Source: Candidatus Obscuribacterales bacterium (GTDB lineage Bacteria; Cyanobacteriota; Vampirovibrionia; Obscuribacterales; Obscuribacteraceae). Taken from it: a stretch of DNA of 56,599 bases. Under the pieces are notes generated by a model that searched no databases, was not told the origin of the DNA, and saw only the letters and a program-made list of their open reading frames with translations. The stretch spans positions 1-56,599 of the forward strand of contig JAIEQI010000129.1 in assembly GCA_019747875.1 (NCBI GenBank), given 5' to 3'. This document shows, in pieces, positions 24,801 to 31,685 of the stretch. The number at the start of each line of letters is the position of its first letter. Position 1 is the first letter of the stretch. Both the position numbers and the translations under genes were made by a program.

Positions 24801-25247
24801 GGGAATGTGATTGCACGCAAATTGATTTGCATTGCCGATGAGAAAACCTTGCTCGGATACAACATGTATTTTCCGACAGCTGTTGATGATCACTACGAGC
24901 AACTTCGCGCAATCTTCAAACAATATTGTGAGTCGATTGCCTCAATAGTGGGGCTGACTTTGGGAAACGAGGGAGCACCACAAGTTCTCTGCGCCGAAGA
25001 TTGGTACGACGACGGAACGGTCGATTGGGAGAACGAGGAAACAGCAGCTACGGATGCCGCAGAGGCTATCGCTGCCGACATTTACACGCCTCCGGCAGGG
25101 GCCGGAAACGTCCGGGCGGGGGCGCTGCTCTCCACTCCTGCTCCTAACGCCGTAAACCCCCAGCCATCAGGCACTTCGGGGCGCGGGCGGGAAGCTGGAA
25201 ATAGCTGCGTTTTGCAACGGATTCGTAACAGAAACAGTAATCGCTGA
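21882..25247 (+). CDS. Very large hypothetical protein (1121 residues)
   Basis: No signal peptide, no membrane helices and no nameable family. The N-terminus is basic (KRKRKKENR). The middle ~700 residues are helical and Leu/Phe/Cys-rich. A coiled coil (FLESKIASGENSNERLRKRI and on) sits near residues 765-810. The best conserved-looking part is at residues ~925-1030: DPLKVLRMGHYFNTCL, then ANVDINKRVIYATD-like strands, GNVIARKLICIAD and LLGYNMYF, a compact mixed domain with Cys and His. The tail after ~1065 is GC-rich Pro/Gly/Ala sequence unlike the rest of the gene. No good ribosome site precedes the ATG at 21882, so the exact start is uncertain. The gene stands alone. Confidence 0.7.
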   Translation: MRASDPELKRKRKKENRSLSWHVVDSNTAWLNAECVWRDNRVCYLTQNNSVVVPSSGVLARAQRQLYALTEKSDFRKNVDIDDWREHRLAKLEIAKLLSTITLEQPFDSIVTGAKRGSKKDLQMLCQLLIAESVIFSALPFSASKNLAALGDFACAGLHALTQRKDIPSNARRLAALVLGANLKQVHDRKFSPSSFTFKEEELRRCFYWGLKNGCGSEDAFFARILQDREGLDLAGRVSAATLRLKHLNIETALACRMLSAGIETNRLVELIEGLAAMEPLYVEMYRQQFDDHQFSWNQEERRERRAFAAEWKKLFFEILLFCLDTRALVAMTSISQWILSSYKPNANHARVFRDIFNTAGFSPSLFASFLRILDVHSERIFLPFDCDLFAETDESTRLSGCWIGSAYPIRTLLLSVQSPEVVEKVLALGTHDATLFAEVDWQDANEVKHVLRLYEKYCTELWEFPVVHKFFSRADDFTQAAQIIEQLMQLQTTLISEDDWNTTYLHKILSYFGSRKNGVKELEGLVSDVMPKFIPVTALCCGANRLEELTFIPGMITQQYAQWLLWFYEELQRQKDKDGMGCVQRDCWRAQFMLATVLSGGSFDRMKALLLCLSQLVLPEGYLFHSQSMTWLGTMEALVFAFRVMFTAQSSCAISLLQNMLLIHQVCREPLNDLQSLSPNQGDWNEWLVGRVTHEGPFRSGADSAHAWSLDDAEFDCWNLVCDHNADVARLASAYFASCQPCVLPKSVVRELAYHKSLNDEKRFLESKIASGENSNERLRKRIANINKRLSDPETHLKFIANRIQEKLEFHLANQIFLRAEAIVLSAYKRRIADIIGFHPQIDSFDDDLFFAALLWLDLKSNKVLLRKLLKARMQDDTEWSLRLPANKNYLALMKERGLDVTVWLSENAVTFPASFMRGGKVRLYMERDPLKVLRMGHYFNTCLKFGGVNSFSVVTNAVDINKRVIYATDMSGNVIARKLICIADEKTLLGYNMYFPTAVDDHYEQLRAIFKQYCESIASIVGLTLGNEGAPQVLCAEDWYDDGTVDWENEETAATDAAEAIAADIYTPPAGAGNVRAGALLSTPAPNAVNPQPSGTSGRGREAGNSCVLQRIRNRNSNR

Positions 25248-25248
25248 T

Positions 25249-25273
25249 GAGCACGGGCTAATGTCCCGCGCTC
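25249..25273 (+). terminator. GC-rich hairpin after the 1121-residue gene
   Basis: GAGCACGGG pairs with CCCGCGCTC (one A-C mismatch) around a 7-base loop, immediately after the stop codon. No T-run follows. It may derive from the dispersed GC-rich palindromes. The rest of the gap to 25501 shows no gene. Confidence 0.5.
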
Positions 25274-25501
25274 AATGGTGCATGATTAGCTTCGTCACAT
25301 AAACGCTGAATGCAAGGCGAGGGCTAGCTCTCATGTTCTTTGCAGTGCTTTCCAGCTCGCTTTTGTCCCTCTTGAAAGCATTAGGATTCACTAAGAAAGC
25401 CAATCTTCGGAATCCGAAGTGGGGAACTTACGATTGTCGCGGATATATCCAAGTCATAAAGTTGATGTCAACGGGGTGACAGGACGTGAGGAAAACGATC
25501 A

Positions 25502-26851
25502 ATGGATAACAATAATACAAACGTCAAAGATGGAGCCGATAAAGTAGCCGGCCGCGATCAAGTACAAGAAGCAGCGAAGAATTTGTTTGATGATTTTGCC
25601 AAGACAGCCAAGGTTGGCGAACAACAACTTGCTCAAGCAACCACCAACCCAGTGGCAGCGCCTCGTACTTTGGACAGACCAACCGGACTGGTTGTCGTGC
25701 CTCCATATCTATTGCGTGAAATGGCAAATCGTAACCCCAACAATAAGTCATTCGCGGAAACTTTGAATAAGACCGAAGAGATGTTGACACCGAAAGCAGC
25801 GGTGGAACCAAGTGTTGTAGATGACCAGGGTAAAATCGAAGTATACGATGCCAAAGGCAAGGAAGTTCATCCTGGTGATAAAGCCCGCTTTGAAGGCGAA
25901 CCAGCAATTGGCGATGTCGAGGTAGATAACACATACGACTATGCGAAGTCGGCTCGCGAATTCTATAAAGACGTGCTGAATCGAAATTCTATCGATGACA
26001 AAGGCATGAAGATGATATCAACCGTTAACTACGGTGATAACTACGAGAATGCTTTCTGGAACGGTTCTCAAATGACCTATGGACGCCCTGGAAAGGATAG
26101 TCCGTTCAAGAGCTTCGTGCTTGAGGATGTTGCAGGTCACGAAGTCACGCACGGAGTTATCGAAAAGGTATCCGGCATGATTTATTGGGGACAATCCGGT
26201 GCGCTCAACGAGCACGTTGCTGACGTATTCGGTGAGTTGATGCAGCAAAAACGGAAAGGAATTACTGCGGACAAAGCCGATTGGATGATTGGCGATGGGC
26301 TCTGGAAGGATCATATTAAAGCAGCTGATGGCGTATCTCCTTCTGGCTTGCGTAATATGCTCAATCCAGGAACTGCATACAACGATGCATCAGTCGGTAA
26401 GGATCCTCAACCTGGGCACATGAAGGATTACGTTCAGACCTGGGGAGATAATGGTGGCGTTCACTATAACTCCGGTATCCCGAATAGAGCATTTGCAACA
26501 TTTGCAATCGCAGTGGGTGGAAATGCATGGGAAAAACCAGGACAAATCTGGTACGAAGCGCTGAAGAATGCAGGCAACAACCCGAGCTTCCAGCAATTCG
26601 CACAGCACACAATCGATGCCGCCAACAAGCTCGGCTACACCGGTGAAGTCGCTAAGTTGCAGAAAGCCTGGGAAGATGTTGGTATCACACCATCTGCCAA
26701 AGCTCTCGATAACATCACCCCCGGTGCCGCAGAGAAGCGCGAGCAACTCGAGCAACTGCAGAAAGATGGACAGAAGCCGGATCACGATCATGATCACGAT
26801 CACGGACCAGTTCAACGCGGATCAGTTCCACGCGCCAGAAAGGCTGCGTAA
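25502..26851 (+). CDS. Protealysin-like M4 metalloprotease without signal peptide
   Basis: A 449-residue thermolysin-family peptidase. The zinc site is HEVTH (His213, Glu214, His217) with the third ligand Glu237 in GALNEHVADVFGE; the catalytic His is His321 in VHYNSGIPNRAF. There is no signal peptide and no long FTP-type propeptide. Instead residues 62-72 (GLVVVPPYLLR) match the short propeptide motif of protealysin-like enzymes, known to act inside or outside the cell. The start MDNNNTNVKDGADKV is polar. The C-terminus ends in an alternating His-Asp run (DHDHDHDHG, ~430-440) that could bind metal. No inhibitor gene of the emfourin type is next to it. Confidence 0.92.
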   Translation: MDNNNTNVKDGADKVAGRDQVQEAAKNLFDDFAKTAKVGEQQLAQATTNPVAAPRTLDRPTGLVVVPPYLLREMANRNPNNKSFAETLNKTEEMLTPKAAVEPSVVDDQGKIEVYDAKGKEVHPGDKARFEGEPAIGDVEVDNTYDYAKSAREFYKDVLNRNSIDDKGMKMISTVNYGDNYENAFWNGSQMTYGRPGKDSPFKSFVLEDVAGHEVTHGVIEKVSGMIYWGQSGALNEHVADVFGELMQQKRKGITADKADWMIGDGLWKDHIKAADGVSPSGLRNMLNPGTAYNDASVGKDPQPGHMKDYVQTWGDNGGVHYNSGIPNRAFATFAIAVGGNAWEKPGQIWYEALKNAGNNPSFQQFAQHTIDAANKLGYTGEVAKLQKAWEDVGITPSAKALDNITPGAAEKREQLEQLQKDGQKPDHDHDHDHGPVQRGSVPRARKAA

Positions 26852-26877
26852 GAATCGAATCGGCAAAGCAAGAATCT

Positions 26878-26909
26878 GGAAAGCGCTGCTCCTCGGAGCG
26901 GCGCTTTCC
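26878..26909 (+). terminator. Strong hairpin terminator after the M4 protease
   Basis: GGAAAGCGC-t-GCTC pairs with GAGC-g-GCGCTTTCC around the loop CTCG, 26 bases after the stop codon. The stem is long and stable, but only a weak T content follows, so termination may be factor-assisted. Confidence 0.75.
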
Positions 26910-26974
26910 GCATGAGTGAGTTTCAATGATCCACGGTTACATAAGTGAACGGCGGCTTTTCACTGCTGCACAAA

Positions 26975-26997
26975 GAGGAGGCGCGGAACGCCTCCTC
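26975..26997 (-). terminator. Hairpin terminator of the Lon-N gene
   Basis: A perfect 9-bp stem, GAGGAGGCG/CGCCTCCTC, with a 5-base loop lies 26 bases beyond the stop of the minus-strand gene at 27023. On the minus strand it is followed by TTTGTG. Confidence 0.7.
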
Positions 26998-27022
26998 AGG
27001 AGAGATATGATGCCAATAGTGA

Positions 27023-27658
27023 TTACTTGAATGCTTCTTTCAATGCAGTGCGGGCTGCCAGTTCTTTTCGCAAGGCTACCAGAATATCAGCTTCTCGATT
27101 AAGTCTAGCCTCTGTATCTTCCAACTCAAGCAAGGTCTGCTGTTCTTGGGTTAATCCGTAGACACTGCCTGCAACCCAGTATGAAAGTTCCAGAGGATCA
27201 TTTGGAAGATCGTCCGGAAATTCAATTTGCTTGTCAGCCAGTTTCGCAGAAAGCTTGACTACGTCGCGCAAAATCTCAGTAATCTCAGCTGCTTTTGCCT
27301 TGAGATCGTGCTCTGGCGGATCATCTTCGATCCACTCAACTCGACCGATCAAGTAGGGCTTTTCGTCGCTTGTTTCCAAAACCCTAAACCGTTGCTGTCC
27401 AATGGTTAGAATGTTCATTCGACCATCAGGCAAGAACTTACAATTGACAATGACCGCTGAACAACCGTGCTGCACTGGAGCGCCTGTAGTCGGATCGAAC
27501 ATGAGTACGCCGAATCTAGAGTCCACTTGCAGTACGTCGTGGATCATTTGACGGTAACGGGGCTCGAAAATGTGAAGAGGCAGAAAGCCACTTGGAAAAA
27601 GCACGACTTCCGGTAGGAGAAATAGCGGCAAAGCTTCGTCCCAGCTCGATGCGACCAT
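27023..27658 (-). CDS. Lon N-terminal (substrate-binding) domain protein
   Basis: A 211-residue protein behind GGAGAGATTAA. Residues 9-60 (LPLFLLPEVVLFPSGFLPLHIFEPRYRQMI) are the classic start of the Lon N-terminal PUA-like domain. The helical half follows (from ~115), with a coiled C-terminus (LLELEDTEARLNREADILVAL). No AAA+ or protease domain is present, so it is the stand-alone form common in cyanobacteria and other phyla, thought to bind proteins or peptides; a direct role is not known. It is divergent from the TPR gene at 27789. Confidence 0.92.
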   Translation of the reverse strand: MVASSWDEALPLFLLPEVVLFPSGFLPLHIFEPRYRQMIHDVLQVDSRFGVLMFDPTTGAPVQHGCSAVIVNCKFLPDGRMNILTIGQQRFRVLETSDEKPYLIGRVEWIEDDPPEHDLKAKAAEITEILRDVVKLSAKLADKQIEFPDDLPNDPLELSYWVAGSVYGLTQEQQTLLELEDTEARLNREADILVALRKELAARTALKEAFK

Positions 27659-27788
27659 TTAATCTCTCCGTTTATTGTCCTTAGTTATACTCTAGCAACT
27701 TTGCGAGCTAATCCGCTGATCTTTAATGCTGCCTTCTTGTTGCATTTTTTCGGCAGAAAATGCACCATTAAGGCTAAGGCATTACTAA

Positions 27789-29606
27789 ATGGAAGAAAAC
27801 AAGCAGGAGCAGAAGATTAAAGTATCGTCCGCTAACCCGGAGGATAGTTCTGCGCTTGCCAAAGTTAATGAGCCAGTTGGTGGCACCAACAATGAAGTTA
27901 TTGCATCGTCTGATCAAATACCTAGCCAGGCTTGGGGACCTTATGAACTCCGTCCGAGTCCTAATGCAATTCTTCGCCTCGCACTAGGAACTTCCGCTGC
28001 TATTGCCACCGCTTTGGCAATTCCTGATGCGTTTTCGCTGCTCCCGTCTGCACCGTCGGTTCTGGTATGGGCCGTGCGTCTTGCAGGCTTATGGATGTAT
28101 GCATATTTGCTGTGGGCGGTTGGATTTTTAGCTCTGTTGCATATCGTCAGACTAATCGGTGGTGGCATTAAACTTGATTCTGAGGGAATTATTCTCGGAA
28201 AGTTCAGCAAGAAGATAAAGTGGGACCAAATCGAATTCATTGCCATAGAAGAGCGCAAAGCGTTTTCGCGTGCATTCTGCATTGAGGCACGAGAACTCAA
28301 AATGCATGTTAGAAAAAATGACAAAAAGCTCACGGTCAAGAGTATCGCGTCTTTTCAATTTACACCTGCGCAGTTCTTTTCTCTTTTTCATCATATTTGT
28401 AGTATGTCCGCTGGAGTTCAGGTCAATTCGTTCGGCGCCATGGTGTTCCGAGATCCTTCTTCTAAGGAGCTTAAAAAGCAGGCGGAGCAAGGACGCGTCA
28501 AACGCGTGCTTCTTACTATCGTAATAGCTTCTAGCTTGCTCATTTTTCTTGGACGCAAATCCGCGGTGAATTACTACTTCAATTTGGGAAATCGTCAGTC
28601 AGCGTTGCTGAACGAAGAGCGGGCGAAGGAATGCTACCGAACCGCCACCAAGATCGATTGGACATTTCCTCCAGCATGGGATCGCTTGGCTCGTTCTGAG
28701 TTTCGAACAGGGGACATCGATTCGGCAAGGACTCATTGGCGAAAGGCGCTAAGCGTTAAGCCAGACTATGTGGAGTCAAAGTTAGGATTAGCCACCATCT
28801 ATATGCTTGAGGGCAACATAGAAGAGGCTGACAAACTGATCACTAAAGCAAACCGTTTGGCTGAATATGATGAAGCCGGTTATCTAAATCGAGCATTGAT
28901 CGAGTCTTTGAAAGGAAATAACTCAACTGCAATTGGACTGTTAGTTCCTTTCGTCAATCAAAGCACTGGGCGTGCCCTCGCATCGTTTTCGCTTGCTAGG
29001 TTTTACATCAAACAAGGTGAGTACGATCAAGCGCGCAAGATATTAGCAAACCCGGCTCTTTCGAGCCCGATGCCGCGATCTCTGTATTCAGCCGTAAATG
29101 CTGAGCTTGCCTTAGCAGAGAAACGTACCGATGATGCAGCCCGTTCATTAGCTAATGTTGATGCTAGTAGGCTGAAAGACTCCGACATTCATGTTGATTT
29201 CGCGAACTTGTATATTGCGCAGGGAAAACTTGTGGAAGCCGAAAGACATTTGTCTGTGGCGTCAGCGATAAACAAGACAAGTCCTTGGATTGCGCTTGCA
29301 AAGGCACAATTGTGCGCCGCGCGGGGAGACGAAGCTGGAATGAACAAGAATCTTCAATATTGCTTTGATTGGAAATACAATGATCCAAGTTTGATGGCGG
29401 CTTGTGCAAAATTTTTAGCGGATCGTGGCGATGCATACGCAGCAAAGACGCTTGCGCTGAAGGCTCTCAGTATTGATGGAAACCAAAAACTAGCTCGCGA
29501 TCTTTCCTTCCAACTGAGTTCAGCGACTGACGTGAAAGCAAAGCAGGCAGGTTCACTAAATCGTAGCAAAGCAAGTAATCGGGGTAGTATAGATGAGCAA
29601 CGATGA
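27789..29606 (+). CDS. Membrane-anchored TPR protein
   Basis: A 605-residue protein. Residues 1-60 are polar. Two membrane helices (about 62-85 and 90-120) come first, followed by a PH-like/bacterial photosynthetic-reaction-centre-style beta domain (SEGIILGKFSKKIKWDQIEF) and a third membrane helix (~240-257). From about residue 265 onward come at least seven TPR-like units (for example NRQSALLNEERAKECYRTA, AWDRLARSEFRTGDIDSA). The repeats would sit on the far side of the membrane as a binding platform. The stop overlaps the start of the next membrane gene by 14 bases, so they form an operon. Confidence 0.85.
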   Translation: MEENKQEQKIKVSSANPEDSSALAKVNEPVGGTNNEVIASSDQIPSQAWGPYELRPSPNAILRLALGTSAAIATALAIPDAFSLLPSAPSVLVWAVRLAGLWMYAYLLWAVGFLALLHIVRLIGGGIKLDSEGIILGKFSKKIKWDQIEFIAIEERKAFSRAFCIEARELKMHVRKNDKKLTVKSIASFQFTPAQFFSLFHHICSMSAGVQVNSFGAMVFRDPSSKELKKQAEQGRVKRVLLTIVIASSLLIFLGRKSAVNYYFNLGNRQSALLNEERAKECYRTATKIDWTFPPAWDRLARSEFRTGDIDSARTHWRKALSVKPDYVESKLGLATIYMLEGNIEEADKLITKANRLAEYDEAGYLNRALIESLKGNNSTAIGLLVPFVNQSTGRALASFSLARFYIKQGEYDQARKILANPALSSPMPRSLYSAVNAELALAEKRTDDAARSLANVDASRLKDSDIHVDFANLYIAQGKLVEAERHLSVASAINKTSPWIALAKAQLCAARGDEAGMNKNLQYCFDWKYNDPSLMAACAKFLADRGDAYAAKTLALKALSIDGNQKLARDLSFQLSSATDVKAKQAGSLNRSKASNRGSIDEQR

Positions 29607-30258
29607 TCGCTTACGCGAGACCAATGCGGAGAAGCTGCTTCAATCAGTGACCGGCGACCAATCAAGCCCCGCTATTGCTCTGGCGAGTAACGCGCTACCT
29701 TTGGACGATCGAGTTCCTTGCCCATGCGCTGCCGATTCGAAGCTCAGACCGGCACATTTCTTTGAGGGGCTTCTTGAGCTGATAATACGCTGCTCGTGTT
29801 TGGCTCTGGCGTTTGCGCTCATTTGGGCTTTCGCGGAAGGGATGCGGACTTATGGTACTTCTCCTTTACTGCTGCCATTTTCAACACTCGGACAATATCA
29901 ACCACGTTTGCATACCACTGTAAACAGCAATCCTCTGATCATCGCATTCGATAATTTCTTGTTTTTCTATAACTGCGCCTTCCCTGGCGCCAACCGTCTT
30001 GGTTCTGGTATTGGAATAATTGCTGGCGCTTTTTGGACGCTACACAGAGTTCCTCACTCGTGCATCCCGCGGCGAGCATATTTAGGAGCTATAGCCGGAG
30101 CTGTCATCGGCTTTCGTATGATGATGATGGTGAGTAGTTCAGCAACCATAGTTTTCGGAGCCATGCTTCTTGGTGCAATCGGCATCGCACTGTATATGGT
30201 GGCTGCTGATCAGCGGACACGAGTGCCTGATCTGCCACTTGTAGTAATGGAAAAGTAA
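29593..30258 (+). CDS. Small multi-pass membrane protein
   Basis: A 221-residue protein starting inside the previous gene behind GGGGTAGTATAG. It has a soluble N-terminus (~1-58), one membrane helix at ~60-82, a long loop with many Pro and Asn, and two or three further helices (about 132-150, 158-178 and 182-205). No family is recognised. Tight overlap with the TPR membrane protein suggests that they work together. Confidence 0.75.
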   Translation: MSNDDRLRETNAEKLLQSVTGDQSSPAIALASNALPLDDRVPCPCAADSKLRPAHFFEGLLELIIRCSCLALAFALIWAFAEGMRTYGTSPLLLPFSTLGQYQPRLHTTVNSNPLIIAFDNFLFFYNCAFPGANRLGSGIGIIAGAFWTLHRVPHSCIPRRAYLGAIAGAVIGFRMMMMVSSSATIVFGAMLLGAIGIALYMVAADQRTRVPDLPLVVMEK

Positions 30259-30308
30259 GCTGGTCGTGAAGTACAACCCAATTTCCTCTTCAAGAATCAA
30301 GACTATTT

Positions 30309-30324
30309 CCAGGGTAAACCCTGG
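30309..30324 (+). terminator. Short perfect inverted repeat
   Basis: CCAGGGT-AA-ACCCTGG, 50 bases after the stop of the membrane gene. It could be a weak terminator or a protein-binding palindrome. Nothing else is seen in the 140-bp gap. Confidence 0.4.
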
Positions 30325-30398
30325 TTCCATAGTGTTGCCACGAAATTTCCACCATTGGTCGAATAATATGAGGTAGTTCCAATTTCGGGGAAGGGACC

Positions 30399-31499
30399 AT
30401 GTTACTACAGAAGTGCAGCTTTGCATTCTCATTCATATGGTTTGTACAGGTCAGTCAAGCAGGCTTAGCGGATGAAGCAAAGCCATTGCAAGCACAGATA
30501 GCCACGGATAAGAATATGCAGTCAGCGGTGAACCTAATACTGAAGAGTTCGCCCCCCACAGCTAATCCTATGCTTAAGTCCAAGATTACATATGTTCGGC
30601 CAAAGTTGATCCGGGAATCAAACAATCCTCCTGTACCTGCCGCACCGGTGAACCCTCCACACAAACGTTGGCCAGTGCCAGAACGGTTTAAACCAACGAA
30701 CGATTCGCCTAATTGGGGTAAGGTTTCTCAGGATCTGATCGAGCTGAAGGCGAATGCAAATATCAATAACGCCTATATTGATGACACAGCAGCTCCACGT
30801 CGTCGAAATCCGCATAGGATCGATCGCATAACAGCCACCCGTCCATATACGCTTACACCAGTGAGCGGGATAATCTGCTGGCAGCCGGATTACGATACTA
30901 AGCTTGTGGCAAACAATCCGTACAGGGGTTCAAGGCTAGACGCCTTTGCAAATCTTCTTTCGGAGCACACGGTTCCCGAACTCAGTTCTGTCGGTATGTT
31001 AGGTCTTCCCGCGCCGATGCGTTCTAATAGTGAAAGGCATAAGCATCGAAGACATACTCGCCTCCAGAGTTCTAACCAAGTAGTTTCAGGTGAAATTGGA
31101 AGTGTCCCTCGAGAAGAGCTTGCAGCAGAAGCAAAACTATTGCCAGTGGTTCAACAGGACGTGGCTGTAAGTTGGGATGATTGGTATAAGAAGGTTGCTT
31201 CGGTTCTTTATAGTGAATGGAAACAAAAGGAAGTCAGCGCTGGCTCGACGATTGCAACCATCACTGTTTTTAGTGATCGCAAAGTTAGTCCACTTGTACT
31301 TGGTTTTACGGATGTTCGGGAGGGGCGAACAAGTCCTCGGGATCAACAACAATTTCGCCAGACCGTGCTTGATCTCATAAAGAATTTGAATCAGCATCAA
31401 TTTTGGCAGTTCCCGCAAAGCAATGAGAAGCAGATCACTATCAATGTCCAATTCCGAAAGGAAGTTGACGGTCCGATCGGATGCGACATTATTCGTTAA
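30399..31499 (+). CDS. Secreted protein with TonB-C-like domain
   Basis: A 366-residue protein behind GGGGAAGGGACC. A signal peptide covers residues ~1-24 (CSFAFSFIWFVQVSQAGLA). The middle (30-240) is Pro/Asn/Arg-rich and probably disordered. The last ~110 residues (SWDDWYKKVASVLYSEWKQK ... ATITVFSDRKV ... ITINVQFRKE) have the helix-strand order of TonB C-terminal or TolA-C-like domains. That fold assignment is inferred. No TonB-type N-terminal anchor motif is present, so it is probably periplasmic. It stands upstream of a kinase gene, with a 186-bp gap that shows no gene. Confidence 0.72.
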   Translation: MLLQKCSFAFSFIWFVQVSQAGLADEAKPLQAQIATDKNMQSAVNLILKSSPPTANPMLKSKITYVRPKLIRESNNPPVPAAPVNPPHKRWPVPERFKPTNDSPNWGKVSQDLIELKANANINNAYIDDTAAPRRRNPHRIDRITATRPYTLTPVSGIICWQPDYDTKLVANNPYRGSRLDAFANLLSEHTVPELSSVGMLGLPAPMRSNSERHKHRRHTRLQSSNQVVSGEIGSVPREELAAEAKLLPVVQQDVAVSWDDWYKKVASVLYSEWKQKEVSAGSTIATITVFSDRKVSPLVLGFTDVREGRTSPRDQQQFRQTVLDLIKNLNQHQFWQFPQSNEKQITINVQFRKEVDGPIGCDIIR

Positions 31500-31685
31500 G
31501 GCAATTCCCCGCTAGTTTTCTCCATTTCCAACTTCTTCAATCAGGAATGTGTCGCTGATGTTTCACAAAATTGCCACCGATTAACCCTAAGATTGCCGTG
31601 CGGGTTTTGTTTTCGGCTGGTCTCGTCTTACTAATACCCCGCATTTGCAGTCGTCGGCAGGGCTTGCCCCGTGCGGAGGAATTTT

